From UBA5158 sp040389045 (GTDB lineage: Bacteria > Pseudomonadota > Gammaproteobacteria > DSM-16500): a stretch of 64,000 nucleotides of DNA. The DNA is taken from contig JAZKAT010000024.1 in NCBI GenBank assembly GCA_040389045.1, forward strand, positions 1-64,000, in the 5' to 3' direction. Positions 44,894-54,012 of the stretch are shown here, piece after piece. The notes below the pieces were generated by a model that had not been told where the DNA came from, ran no database searches, and worked only from the letters and a program-made list of their open reading frames with translations. Each line of letters opens with the position of its first letter. The first letter of the stretch is position 1. The position numbers were made by a program, and so were the translations under genes.

Positions 44894-45607
44894 ATGTTTC
44901 AAAAAATACTGCGACCACTTTACGCATGGCTTGCGCCATACACCTGTATCTTATGTCATTACCCTACCCACAGGGAGCAAGACCTTTGCCAGCCTTGTTT
45001 AAATGAGTTGCCTATTTTACCGCAGAGTTGTCCGCGTTGCGCCAATATTTTAGCCTTTACTACCGCCCCCTGTGGTAGTTGCCTCAAAAAACCGCCATTA
45101 GTTGACCGTACCCATGTGCTTTTTATTTACCAAACGCCTATCACAAAATTGCTGATGGAATTAAAATTTCATGAAAATCTGGTTAATGCGCGACTGTTCG
45201 GTGAATTGATGACGACCGCCATTCAACAGCAATGGTATCGCCACCAAGCGCTGCCCCATGTCTTGGTCCCCGTACCTTTACACCCCCAGCGTTTGCAAGA
45301 ACGTGGCTTTAATCAAGCCCTGGAAATCAGCCGTCCCATTGCGAAAACCTTAAAACTTGAACTGGACACCCGACATTGCTTTCGCCTTAAAAATACTAAC
45401 GCCCAAGCCCGCCAATCTGCCAAACAGCGACAACAAAACCTGCGCGGCGCTTTTCAAATTACCCGCAATTTCACTGGTTTACGAGTTGCTATTCTGGACG
45501 ATGTCATTACCACCGGCAGCACGCTGCGGGCATTTTCCAAAGCCTTAAAAAAAGCCGGAGCCAGCGAAATTCATGTGTGGTGCTGCGCAAAATCTATAAT
45601 GATTTAA
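44894..45607 (+). CDS. comF: ComF family protein
   Basis: A 237-residue protein. An N-terminal zinc finger (CILCHYPTHREQDLCQPC, CPRCANILA, CGSC) is followed by a type I phosphoribosyltransferase domain with LVPVPLHPQRLQERGFNQA and the PRPP loop VAILDDVITTGSTL. ComF proteins help DNA uptake in competent bacteria. It is divergent from bioC. Confidence 0.92.
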   Translation: MFQKILRPLYAWLAPYTCILCHYPTHREQDLCQPCLNELPILPQSCPRCANILAFTTAPCGSCLKKPPLVDRTHVLFIYQTPITKLLMELKFHENLVNARLFGELMTTAIQQQWYRHQALPHVLVPVPLHPQRLQERGFNQALEISRPIAKTLKLELDTRHCFRLKNTNAQARQSAKQRQQNLRGAFQITRNFTGLRVAILDDVITTGSTLRAFSKALKKAGASEIHVWCCAKSIMI

Positions 45608-45613
45608 GTCATT

Positions 45614-45663
45614 TCCCCTCTCCACTAGCGGGAGAGGGTGGCGCCGAAGGCGATGGGTGAGGG
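45614..45663. repeat. Palindromic repeat, family D (CCCTCTCC...GGAGAGGG)
   Basis: CCCTCTCCACTAGCGGGAGAGGGTGGCGCCG continues with AAGGCGATGGGTGAGGG. A related element occurs at about 40857-40907 (CACCTCTCCCC...GGCGCCGCAGGCGACGG). Both sit in intergenic DNA. Confidence 0.65.
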
Positions 45664-45757
45664 TTTATTGTTTTACAAGTTCCCCACCATATTAGCCTTC
45701 ACCCGCCCTCACCATTCTGGTAAACTCGCCCGATTAGGCTTTTTAACGGGTATATCC

Positions 45758-46183
45758 ATGCCAGAAATTGTAATATTTATAAAAAAACACATCTTACTGA
45801 ACATAGCGTTGTTAGGGGTTTTGTTCGCCTTAATTTTTATTGAATTTATCAAACAGAAAAGCGGCACTACCAAAGCCAGTCCGGCGCAAGTCACGCTGCT
45901 GATCAACCATTCCAATGCCAAAGTAATCGACATTCGATCCAGCACCGCCTATGCCGACGGACACATCATCGGTTCAATATCCATACCCAATAATAACCTC
46001 GCGGAAAAATCGAAAAGCCTGCTGGATAAAACCAAAGTACAACCCATTATTCTGGTCTGCGCCAATGGCCAGGATTCTGCCCGCGCCGCCGCTACGCTTA
46101 ACAAAGAAGGGTTCAACGTACGCATTCTCGATGGTGGCATTCGCGCCTGGCGCGAAGCAGAAATGCCTCTCGTTAAGGGTTGA
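45758..46183 (+). CDS. yibN: YibN-like membrane-anchored rhodanese
   Basis: A 141-residue protein. An N-terminal helix (about 12-30, LLNIALLGVLFALIFIEF) anchors a rhodanese domain with VIDIRSSTAYADGHI and the active loop LVCANGQDSARAAATL. The ATG at 45758 matches the family; the frame extends upstream without support. It is the first gene of yibN-grxC-secB-gpsA, the E. coli order. Confidence 0.88.
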   Translation: MPEIVIFIKKHILLNIALLGVLFALIFIEFIKQKSGTTKASPAQVTLLINHSNAKVIDIRSSTAYADGHIIGSISIPNNNLAEKSKSLLDKTKVQPIILVCANGQDSARAAATLNKEGFNVRILDGGIRAWREAEMPLVKG

Positions 46184-46185
46184 TT

Positions 46186-46437
46186 ATGGCAAAAATTGTG
46201 ATGTATACGAAATCTTATTGTTCCTATTGCGATCGCGCAAAAGCATTGCTTAACAATAAACAACTTGCTTATACCGAAATTCGTGTCGACCTTGATTCCG
46301 CCAAACTTAGCGAAATGATAAAGTTAAGTGGCCGACGCTCTGTCCCACAAATTTTCATAAACAACCAGGCTATTGGCGGATTTGACGACCTTGCCTTACT
46401 CGCCAAAAGCGGTGAACTGGATCAATTACTCGCTTAA
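46186..46437 (+). CDS. grxC: Glutaredoxin 3
   Basis: An 83-residue glutaredoxin. Active site C12-S-Y-C15 in TKSYCSYCDRA, cis-proline in RRSVPQIF, and the glutathione-binding GGFDDL are intact (the usual active site is CPYC; here Pro is Ser). It starts 2 bp after the yibN stop. Confidence 0.93.
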   Translation: MAKIVMYTKSYCSYCDRAKALLNNKQLAYTEIRVDLDSAKLSEMIKLSGRRSVPQIFINNQAIGGFDDLALLAKSGELDQLLA

Positions 46438-46477
46438 CATTTTTATAATAATTTTTACGAAAAAAAAGGAAACAATC

Positions 46478-46969
46478 ATGACCGAAAAACCACAGGTTAA
46501 AGAACAAAAAGACGGCGCTCCTAACTTTGAGATCCAACGTATTTATGTCAAAGACCTGTCTTATGAAGCACCCAACACACCGCATACTTTTACTGAAGAC
46601 TGGAAACCCGAAGTCCAGTTAAACCTGGAAACCAAAAGCAGCCGCATTCAGGAAAATGTTCATGAAGTTATTTTGTCGGTAACTGCGACCGTCAATAGCA
46701 ATAAAAAATCCGCTTTCCTGGTTGAAGTCCACCAGGCCGGAATTTTCCTGGTCAGCGGTTTTGCCAGCGAACAACTACACCAAATGCTTGGCAGCTTCTG
46801 CCCCAATATTTTATTTCCCTACGCACGCGAAGCGATTTCTGATTTAGTGGTACGCGGCGGTTTCCCACAATTAATTTTAGCGCCCGTCAATTTTGACGCG
46901 CTCTACGCCCAACATCTCGAAGAACAAAAAACTACTTCAGGCGACCAGGGTGACACCAAAGTACATTAA
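46478..46969 (+). CDS. secB: SecB export chaperone
   Basis: A 163-residue SecB: FEIQRIYVKDLSYEAPNTP at the N-terminus and CPNILFPYAREAISDLVVRGGFPQLIL in the core are diagnostic. It binds unfolded precursors for SecA. The ATG at 46478 follows AAAAAAAGGAAACA. Neighbours grxC and gpsA are the standard context. Confidence 0.95.
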   Translation: MTEKPQVKEQKDGAPNFEIQRIYVKDLSYEAPNTPHTFTEDWKPEVQLNLETKSSRIQENVHEVILSVTATVNSNKKSAFLVEVHQAGIFLVSGFASEQLHQMLGSFCPNILFPYAREAISDLVVRGGFPQLILAPVNFDALYAQHLEEQKTTSGDQGDTKVH

Positions 46970-46989
46970 TCGTTTAACAGGTGCATGCT

Positions 46990-47997
46990 ATGGATAATCC
47001 ACCGTGCAAACCTATTACAGTGCTAGGCGCAGGTTCCTGGGGGACCGCGCTAGCGCTGTACCTTGCCCGCCTGCATCACACTGTACGCCTGTGGACGCAT
47101 GATGCAGCGCATGCAAAAATCATGAATGATAGTCGTGCCAACACTAAGTATTTACCCAATCAAAGTTTCCCCGACTCACTACAAGTTACCAATGATTTAA
47201 CCGCTGCGATCGCCGATAACTATGATATTTTAATCGCCGTCCCCTCCGCCGCGTTCCGCACCACAATTACCGCATTAAAACCACTCATTAACGACACCAC
47301 CCGTATCCTATGGGCTACTAAAGGCTTAGACCTTAGCACCGGCGAATTACTGCATGACATCGCCACCCAGGAGTTAGGCGCGCAACATCCATTCGCAGTA
47401 TTGTCCGGCCCATCATTCGCCACCGAAGTCGCCGCTGGTTTACCAACCGCAGTAGTCATCGCCAGTACCAATTTAAAATTCGCCGAAGACTTGATGTGTT
47501 GTTTTAACAGCCAGGTATTCCGCGTCTATCTCAGCACCGATATCACCGGCGTTGAAATTGGCGGCGCCGTAAAAAATGTTTTAGCGATAGCTGCCGGTAT
47601 AACCGATGGCATGCAATTGGGAGCCAACGCGCGCAGCGCGCTAATCACCCGCGGCCTCGCGGAAATGATACGACTAGGCACCGCGCTAGGGAGCCACTAC
47701 GAAACCTTCACCGGCCTCGCCGGATTAGGCGACTTAGTATTGACATGCACAGACAACCAATCCCGCAACCGCCGCTTCGGCCTGGCCTTAGGCAATGGCA
47801 AAACCATCACCCAGGCCGAACATGAAATCGGCCAAGTCATTGAAGGCAAACGCAACGCCGAATTGGTGTTATTACTCGCGAAAAAAGCCAACGTAGAAAT
47901 GCCCATCACTGAAACCGTCTGGAAAGTGTTACAAGAAAAAATAACAATTAAAGAAGCCCTGCAAAACCTAATGTCCCGCGCCGCCAAAGGCGAATAG
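46990..47997 (+). CDS. gpsA: GpsA, glycerol-3-phosphate dehydrogenase
   Basis: A 335-residue enzyme that makes glycerol-3-phosphate for phospholipids. NAD loop GAGSWGTALA, LSGPSFATEVA, and the catalytic lysine in GGAVKNVLAIAAGI are present. The ATG at 46990 has AACAGG 8 bases upstream; a GTG at 46981 is less likely. It is convergent with icmS across a long inverted repeat. Confidence 0.95.
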   Translation: MDNPPCKPITVLGAGSWGTALALYLARLHHTVRLWTHDAAHAKIMNDSRANTKYLPNQSFPDSLQVTNDLTAAIADNYDILIAVPSAAFRTTITALKPLINDTTRILWATKGLDLSTGELLHDIATQELGAQHPFAVLSGPSFATEVAAGLPTAVVIASTNLKFAEDLMCCFNSQVFRVYLSTDITGVEIGGAVKNVLAIAAGITDGMQLGANARSALITRGLAEMIRLGTALGSHYETFTGLAGLGDLVLTCTDNQSRNRRFGLALGNGKTITQAEHEIGQVIEGKRNAELVLLLAKKANVEMPITETVWKVLQEKITIKEALQNLMSRAAKGE

Positions 47998-48036
47998 AAG
48001 AGCCGCGCATTGTCCTAGACTATAAGAAACTGCTTA

Positions 48037-48148
48037 GGGTAAGAGGTGAGGTTATGATTTACAAACCTTGAAAATCAGGGATGATTTTCCAGAGCGTACA
48101 GGGATGTATTCACAGCGTGTTTGTAAATTATAACCTCGCCTCTTACCC
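48037..48148. repeat. 112-bp inverted repeat between gpsA and icmS
   Basis: Arms 48037-48066 and 48119-48148 match at 28 of 30 positions, and both differences would be G-U pairs in RNA. The central 52 nt has GATTTTC and GAAAATC complements and a GGGATG motif repeated at 48078 and 48110. It lies between convergent genes and would end transcription from both sides. Confidence 0.8.
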
Positions 48149-48180
48149 TCCACCACACTAGCTTGTTTCAGAATTAGAAC

Positions 48181-48519
48181 CTAGTCATACATTAATTGAT
48201 CTAAAGCCGACATATCCCCACGCGGCGTTCCCTGCACCAATTCATTTAACACATCCGCAATACACATCATGCGCAACACATTAGGCGTGACATCATCAAA
48301 GCTAACTCTTACCCCTAATACCGACCCTTCCGCTTCCTCAAAAGTAATACCTATGCCATAACCCAGGCATAATGAACATAACTGGTCGGCGCGACGGGCA
48401 ATAGCCGGTAATAATCCTGCGGGCGCAAATACTTCCTCAATTGTCATGGGGCGGCCATTTAAACTGAACCTTGCATTCATGGCACGGGCAATTTTACCAA
48501 CCTGAACAGACATATCCAT
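48181..48519 (-). CDS. icmS: IcmS, Dot/Icm chaperone subunit
   Basis: A 112-residue small acidic protein. It matches IcmS in length and in MNARFSLNGRPMTIEEVFAPAGLLPAIARRADQ and the CLGYGIGITFEEAEGS core. With IcmW it forms the adaptor that presents effectors to the DotL coupling complex. It lies 9 bp after icmT. In Legionella icmR and icmQ follow icmS; here gpsA is next, so the rest of that set is elsewhere. Confidence 0.9.
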   Translation of the reverse strand: MDMSVQVGKIARAMNARFSLNGRPMTIEEVFAPAGLLPAIARRADQLCSLCLGYGIGITFEEAEGSVLGVRVSFDDVTPNVLRMMCIADVLNELVQGTPRGDMSALDQLMYD

Positions 48520-48528
48520 ATAAGCACC

Positions 48529-48771
48529 TCAATGTTTCCACCACGGTTGAGCAATTTTGCGTGGCCCTGCAATAAAGGAACGCAACCAACGACCAAATAC
48601 CGAAACCGTGAACCCATAATGTTCTAACGCGGCGAAAAAAGTGATGGCCCCAATCGCGAAAAAAAATGTCTTCCAGCTAATGTGAAAAACAAAGATCAGC
48701 AATGGAAAACAGGCCCTGTAATCCACAATCCAGAAACGAACATTTCGTGCTGAATCTCGCCAATGCGCCAC
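48529..48771 (-). CDS. icmT: IcmT, Dot/Icm inner-membrane protein
   Basis: An 80-residue protein. It starts MAHWRDSARNVRFWIVDYRA and has two hydrophobic stretches (about 22-36 and 37-52), then a basic C-terminus, as in IcmT. IcmT is needed for a full Dot/Icm channel and for egress. It is first in the icmTS operon, divergent from dotD. Confidence 0.9.
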   Translation of the reverse strand: MAHWRDSARNVRFWIVDYRACFPLLIFVFHISWKTFFFAIGAITFFAALEHYGFTVSVFGRWLRSFIAGPRKIAQPWWKH

Positions 48772-48848
48772 TGTTAAAATCTCCTGTGTGAGAGACGTTA
48801 CACACGTTAATATTACTTATTATTTTACCGCTATCTGGAACAAGTTCA

Positions 48849-48862
48849 TATACTTAAGTATA
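48849..48862. promoter_or_regulatory. 14-bp palindrome in the icmT/dotD divergent promoter region
   Basis: TATACTTAAGTATA is a perfect palindrome roughly midway between icmT and the dotD ATG (48959). TATACT can serve as the -10 for dotD, with a weak TTACCG (about 48825) 18 bp upstream, so a regulator bound here would block or direct both operons. Confidence 0.45.
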
Positions 48863-48958
48863 GCTTGACTTTGCGTGCCCGTCTTGTTTCAATGCCTCAT
48901 TAAAAGCGCTGTTTATGCCGATCTCTGGAAGGCTATATTTAGGGAAAATATAACAGTC

Positions 48959-49435
48959 ATGACCATTAAATCAGCATTATTATTAGCATCAACAACAGTT
49001 GCCGTTTTAACTATCAGCGCATGCTCGACGACAGTAACTAACCCAGCGCCCACCGGCGCGGATGTCGCGGTCGCTGAAGCTTCTTATTCTGTTAGCCGGT
49101 CCATTGTAAGTCTCTCTGAAGTCGCGCAAGCCTCACGCCCATTACCCGTCCTGGATGCACCTCCGAACCCCGCCAGTTATGGCATGGCGGAACCAATTTC
49201 TGTAGACTGGACTGGTCCGGTGGAAAGCCTCCTCAAACAACTTGCCATCGCTTGTAACTATCGGTTGCGTATACTGGGTTACCAGCCGGCCATCCCCGTA
49301 TTGGTAACGGTAAGTGCAAAAAATGAAATGATTGCCGATGTGATACGTGATGTCGGTTACCAATGTGGCAGACGTGCGAATGTGGTTGTTTTCCCAGAGA
49401 GCCGCGTCATAGAACTGCGTTATGCGAAAAATTGA
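48959..49435 (+). CDS. dotD: DotD lipoprotein of the Dot/Icm core complex
   Basis: A 158-residue lipoprotein. The signal peptide ends in the lipobox LTISAC (Cys at about 22). The C-terminal domain (about 70-150), with PVESLLKQLAIACNYRLRI and VIRDVGYQCGRRANVVV, has the secretin N0-like fold of DotD. It helps place DotH in the outer membrane with DotC. Start at 48959; the ORF to 48875 lacks a signal. It heads dotD-dotC-dotB. Confidence 0.9.
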   Translation: MTIKSALLLASTTVAVLTISACSTTVTNPAPTGADVAVAEASYSVSRSIVSLSEVAQASRPLPVLDAPPNPASYGMAEPISVDWTGPVESLLKQLAIACNYRLRILGYQPAIPVLVTVSAKNEMIADVIRDVGYQCGRRANVVVFPESRVIELRYAKN

Positions 49436-49460
49436 GACGCAATATTTTGGATTTGGACGC

Positions 49461-50291
49461 ATGAGAAAAAAGCTAGTTCTAGCAACCATCATCACCGTTA
49501 GCTTGCTTAGCGCATGCACTCGCTATGTTCCACTGCAAAACTACGATACCACCAATCTTGCCGACCTCCAGAAAATTGAAGCACCCCCTTCCTATAACAA
49601 TGAAGAAGCGGGCAGCCCCACCAACAATCAAATCCGTTACAAAGCGCTGGAAGAAATAGCCATGGGCATAGGCGCGCAGGGCGGTCTGGCCTCGGCTTCA
49701 CAAAGTATTGATAACAACCTTATCAAAGATAAAAACCAGCTTGACGCGCTATTCAATTTTAACGGCATGATGCTTAGCCATGGCGTCATACCACCGGTGC
49801 TGGTACAAGGCGACAACAGTTTGAACCTTGCTGACCCCGACACCATACGCATTTCTGACAAAACTTATAAAATTGTCAGACAAGCCCGGTTTGTGACGAC
49901 GCCCCCCAACTGGCGGGACTATCTCTGGCAATCCTATGAAAAACCCGAATTACCCAATAAAACATTACTGCCCACCAACCCGGATGAACGCCGTATTTGG
50001 CGCCGCGCCATTAAGCTGGGCTGGGACAAAGGTACCCAGCAGGCTTATGATATTTTCCAGCAAAACCTGGCGACCTTAAAACGTGATTACCAAGGAATGA
50101 TTTTGTATCGACGATTGCTGGAAGAACACATAGTGAGTCCACCTTATGTGGCAAAAACGGAGTTTGGCGTTACGGGTAACGGTGATGAATTGCGCGTCAA
50201 CGATGAAATGCTGCGCATTACCGAACATCCACAACTTCAAACCAACAGTAAACGCTGGAGAGCTATAGTGGTGAGACCCGATGCCGGCTGA
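49461..50291 (+). CDS. dotC: DotC lipoprotein of the Dot/Icm core complex
   Basis: A 276-residue lipoprotein with signal MRKKLVLATII and lipobox LLSAC. The mature protein contains IRYKALEEIAMGIGAQGGL and a long helical domain (about 150-260) with LLPTNPDERRIW and GWDKGTQQAYDIF, typical of DotC. It acts with DotD and DotH in the outer membrane. The frame extends to 49422, overlapping dotD, but the internal ATG gives a standard signal peptide. Confidence 0.92.
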   Translation: MRKKLVLATIITVSLLSACTRYVPLQNYDTTNLADLQKIEAPPSYNNEEAGSPTNNQIRYKALEEIAMGIGAQGGLASASQSIDNNLIKDKNQLDALFNFNGMMLSHGVIPPVLVQGDNSLNLADPDTIRISDKTYKIVRQARFVTTPPNWRDYLWQSYEKPELPNKTLLPTNPDERRIWRRAIKLGWDKGTQQAYDIFQQNLATLKRDYQGMILYRRLLEEHIVSPPYVAKTEFGVTGNGDELRVNDEMLRITEHPQLQTNSKRWRAIVVRPDAG

Positions 50292-51438
50292 TGATCAAGC
50301 GAGTGAATTTTTATTTCCCCAAGAACCCATACGTTTAACCATGGATTCCCTGAATGAAATTTTGATGTACGCGGCCAAACATAATGCCTCGGATATCACG
50401 TTTCAAACTAATGAACCAATTTACGCAGAAATTTTCGGCAAATTAAAACGCATTACGCGCCGTCGCCTGGCCAACACCGAAGTCGGTGAAATTATTAATT
50501 CCATGTACGGCCCTAACGGTACCGCGCAAATCATGTCGGGCAAAGACGTGGATACCCATTATGAAATTCGCCCCAATCGCTCTGACCGTTACCGATTTCG
50601 TATCAATGGCACGGGCTGTCAAGTCGAAGGCCATGACGGCATGCAAATCACTTGTCGTACTATTCCTAGCGATCCACCTAAATTATCCAGCATGAATTTA
50701 CCCAAAGCTATTCTGGATGCGCTCGCGCCGGAACAAGGCGTAGTCTACGTCACTGGCGCCACCGGTTCTGGTAAATCCACTTTGCTTGCCGCTATTATCC
50801 GCAGCATCGCCGAAGACCCAGAAAGTCATCGTAAAGTTTTAACTTACGAATCACCTATCGAATTTGTTTACGACAGCGTGGAAAAAACTTCCGCCATCGT
50901 CAGTCAATCGGAAATCCCACGGCATTTACCTAGCTTCGCCGCCGGCGTACGTAACGCCTTGCGCCGCAAACCACGGTTGATTCTGGTGGGTGAAGCGCGT
51001 GACATGGAAACCATAGGCGCGGTGATGGAAGCCGCCATGACTGGCCACCCGGTTTACACCACTTTACACAGTAATGGCGTAGCGGAAACCATGCGCCGTC
51101 TCGTTACTACATTTCCTAGCGAAGAACGTCAAGGCCGCACTATCGACATCATTGAAACCATACGTCTAGTCATTTCCCAACGTCTAGTACCCACGGTAGA
51201 TGGCAAACGTGTCGCGTTACGCGAATATCTGGTGTTCGATGAAAAAGTCCGTGACACCTTGCTGGATACCGACATGATGAACATCACTTCCACCGTGCGT
51301 AAAATGGTACGGGAAAAAGGCATGACCATGGTGGCTGACGCCAAACAAAAACTGGATGCAGGAATGATTACTGACCGTCAATATCGAGTTTTGGCTGAAC
51401 TGGAAAAACGTGAAGATAAAGACGCGGAAAGTAAATAA
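50281..51438 (+). CDS. dotB: DotB, Dot/Icm secretion ATPase
   Basis: A 385-residue PilT/VirB11-like ATPase. Walker A GATGSGKST (159-167), Asp box, Walker B LILVGEARD and the HSNGVAETMRRL His box are present. DotB is cytosolic and docks on DotO to drive secretion. Its ATG overlaps the last 11 bases of dotC, so expression is coupled. It is convergent with dotA. Confidence 0.95.
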   Translation: MPADDQASEFLFPQEPIRLTMDSLNEILMYAAKHNASDITFQTNEPIYAEIFGKLKRITRRRLANTEVGEIINSMYGPNGTAQIMSGKDVDTHYEIRPNRSDRYRFRINGTGCQVEGHDGMQITCRTIPSDPPKLSSMNLPKAILDALAPEQGVVYVTGATGSGKSTLLAAIIRSIAEDPESHRKVLTYESPIEFVYDSVEKTSAIVSQSEIPRHLPSFAAGVRNALRRKPRLILVGEARDMETIGAVMEAAMTGHPVYTTLHSNGVAETMRRLVTTFPSEERQGRTIDIIETIRLVISQRLVPTVDGKRVALREYLVFDEKVRDTLLDTDMMNITSTVRKMVREKGMTMVADAKQKLDAGMITDRQYRVLAELEKREDKDAESK

Positions 51439-51459
51439 TTTTACTCTTAACTTTTAAAA

Positions 51460-54003
51460 CTATTTAGCGCCCTTCCCTCCTCCGCCCTGGGCCTTTTTCT
51501 TATCACGCTCCTGTCTTGAAGCATTATTCTTTTGATTTGCCGCTGAACCCGACTCTTTTGCTTGACCCGCCGCGCTACCAACACCACTTTGCGCCCCGCC
51601 AGACGCGGCTTCACCCGCGGCACCTGTCGCACTCTTAGCCGCGCCTAATGTTTCACCGGCATCAGAGCCAGCCGATCCTGCTGGCCCACCTATCCAGGTT
51701 AAGACGCGGTCGGGCACAAGATGAATCAAGGAAAAAACCTTACTCATCATCGTAACAACAAGTGAAGCATAAGCCGTAATAAAGACTATCAATTCATAAA
51801 GCCCCGGGCTGGAATTAATTGAAGTCATCACACCTACAAACCCCGCATTTACCAGTGAAATCGCCACCGGTGCGAATATCATTGCGGCGATCATCCCCAC
51901 GATCATTAAACTCGGACGTAAAAAAGTACCGAACAAAATCATCAAACCCGCATCGGCTTTTCCTAACAATCCCTCACCACCCGGAGTTAAAATTCCCAAG
52001 GCCACAAACGGCGCCGCAACCATTGCCTCAACAACCGAGATAAACCAGCCAACCCCACCCGTGACGAAGATAATGTAGGGAATAAGAGGTACATAAATGC
52101 CTATCATGCCACCAAACGTAAAACACCATCCCATAAACGCCGCAAGTATCATCCAGGTTGCTTGAAAAAGAAATTTAACCCCTTCCAAAGCACCATTAGT
52201 AGGCGAACCCGTACCTAACGCCATGGGATCAGCGCCATACCCAACCGCAATGAGTATAGCGGTCATGATGGCCATCGTGGTGGCAAATATGACTTGCGCT
52301 GTAATCATTAACGATTCACCAAAACTTGCCATAGCAACCAAGGGATTCGTGCTATGTCCACCGCCTGTCATTGAATTTTGAAAAGAATTCCAAATACCTT
52401 GCGCGATCGCATTCATCCCGCCTGAAACCTGACTAAATCCTGAAAGCGAAGCGGTAGGAGAAGATGGGTCTTGGGTCTGCTGCGCAATTTGACTGGTAAG
52501 CGTAGCTGCCGCCTCAAGGTTATTTCGATAAGAAGCAGCGGGGTTGTTACTCCCACCCTGTAAATCAGGAGCTGTCACCGCAAATGGCGGTATCGATATT
52601 TTGGTGTTGGAACTATTCGCAGCGGCAATTTTATAATAATAAGCACCCGCTAATATCCAACCGGTTTGTTGCGCCGCTTGCCAAGTGCTGCCATTTAAAT
52701 TTGATGTAGTTGATAAAAAACCCATCATTGCGGTAGCGATGCCTGAGTTGATTGCATTTTGGTAAAAGGTAGCAGAAGTCCCTATAAAATCGACACTATT
52801 ACCCGTCGTAGTGCCGCGCACACAAACCCCACCCTGTTGACCACTCACTATTGCTTGCATATAACAAGGCCAATAAATATTCTGCACAGCGGCATCACTC
52901 GCGCTGGTCTTATCATCGGATGAGGCAGGCGGCATATTCCGGTTTGCGCCATTACAAGCTGCAATGGGTATATTATTCTGTGAACAATAACTGCCGACGA
53001 ATTGTGGTAACCCTGACTCGTTTACCCCAGCAGTCGAAAATTGCAAATATTGATTATCCAGATTCACTAAATCAAGAGCGGTGTTATAAAAAACATCGAC
53101 CACCCACGCAATAGCGCCTTGTTGTGCCTGGTAACCAGCGCATTGCAATTGTGACGTAATATCCGTACCACCCGGACACACTTTAGATACATCACCAAAA
53201 ACCATAGATCCACAAGCACCACTGGTTGGCGTCGTAGGAGGGCCAAATAAACAACGTATGCTGTTGTTGCCGTTAGGCGCGCAGTACCGCTGCCCAGAAA
53301 CAGAAGCCAATGCGTTGGCATTTACATTCGGGGTATTTCCAGCTAAGCCGCCTGCTGCATCAGCAATCGATTGACCTAGGGTTTTCTGCGTACAAAAGCC
53401 ACTGCCCGCATTGTCTGCGCAATAGTAAAAGCGATGGCTGCCTTGTTGATCGGAATAAGTTTCCGGATAGGGTTGACTGGTATTGGGATTTTGGCCTTTA
53501 AGAGTTGTTTCGCAAACCAGGTCCGCGAACAATGCCGTCATGGATGCTGAAACACCCACTGTTGTTGGCAATTGCACGGTAGAATAAGGCGAACCAAAGG
53601 CATTGACATAATTGAGCACTACCGTCCACAAACTATCGGCCGCCCCAACCCCCTGCACAATTATCCACATCATAATAATTTGTAAAAGCGAATAACCCGC
53701 CGTCGTGGGGAACAGCGAAGTGATACCGATAATGATGCGCATCGGTACCCACAGGGAACTCCATTGTTTACCGAGCATTTCACCTTCAGCAGCAGTTTTT
53801 AATAAGCCGGTAATAGTGATGTAAGTAACGATGACAGCGCCTATCATTAACGCTGTGGTATTGAGCGATTTGAAAATGACCGACAAGATATTGAATGTGG
53901 TATTGCCGCTACTTGGAACTAATACAGTACCCACTGAACCAAATAATTGGCTTAGATAATAAATCGATTGATCTTGAGATGAAATCGCAAAAAAACTGGC
54001 CAT
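51460..54003 (-). CDS. dotA: DotA/TraY-family protein, copy 2 (distal)
   Basis: An 847-residue polytopic inner-membrane protein. Helices near 50-115 (LWVPMRIIIGITSLFPTTAG) precede a large cysteine-containing periplasmic domain (about 140-480), a helix cluster (560-800) with EGVKFLFQATWMILAAFMGW, and a small-residue-rich basic tail. It is a close tandem paralogue of 54013-56631, nine bases after it. The helical regions are almost the same; the periplasmic part has substitutions and lacks a proline-rich insert. DotA of L. pneumophila is a channel component also found outside the cell. Confidence 0.9.
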   Translation of the reverse strand: MASFFAISSQDQSIYYLSQLFGSVGTVLVPSSGNTTFNILSVIFKSLNTTALMIGAVIVTYITITGLLKTAAEGEMLGKQWSSLWVPMRIIIGITSLFPTTAGYSLLQIIMMWIIVQGVGAADSLWTVVLNYVNAFGSPYSTVQLPTTVGVSASMTALFADLVCETTLKGQNPNTSQPYPETYSDQQGSHRFYYCADNAGSGFCTQKTLGQSIADAAGGLAGNTPNVNANALASVSGQRYCAPNGNNSIRCLFGPPTTPTSGACGSMVFGDVSKVCPGGTDITSQLQCAGYQAQQGAIAWVVDVFYNTALDLVNLDNQYLQFSTAGVNESGLPQFVGSYCSQNNIPIAACNGANRNMPPASSDDKTSASDAAVQNIYWPCYMQAIVSGQQGGVCVRGTTTGNSVDFIGTSATFYQNAINSGIATAMMGFLSTTSNLNGSTWQAAQQTGWILAGAYYYKIAAANSSNTKISIPPFAVTAPDLQGGSNNPAASYRNNLEAAATLTSQIAQQTQDPSSPTASLSGFSQVSGGMNAIAQGIWNSFQNSMTGGGHSTNPLVAMASFGESLMITAQVIFATTMAIMTAILIAVGYGADPMALGTGSPTNGALEGVKFLFQATWMILAAFMGWCFTFGGMIGIYVPLIPYIIFVTGGVGWFISVVEAMVAAPFVALGILTPGGEGLLGKADAGLMILFGTFLRPSLMIVGMIAAMIFAPVAISLVNAGFVGVMTSINSSPGLYELIVFITAYASLVVTMMSKVFSLIHLVPDRVLTWIGGPAGSAGSDAGETLGAAKSATGAAGEAASGGAQSGVGSAAGQAKESGSAANQKNNASRQERDKKKAQGGGGKGAK

Positions 54004-54012
54004 TAATAACTA

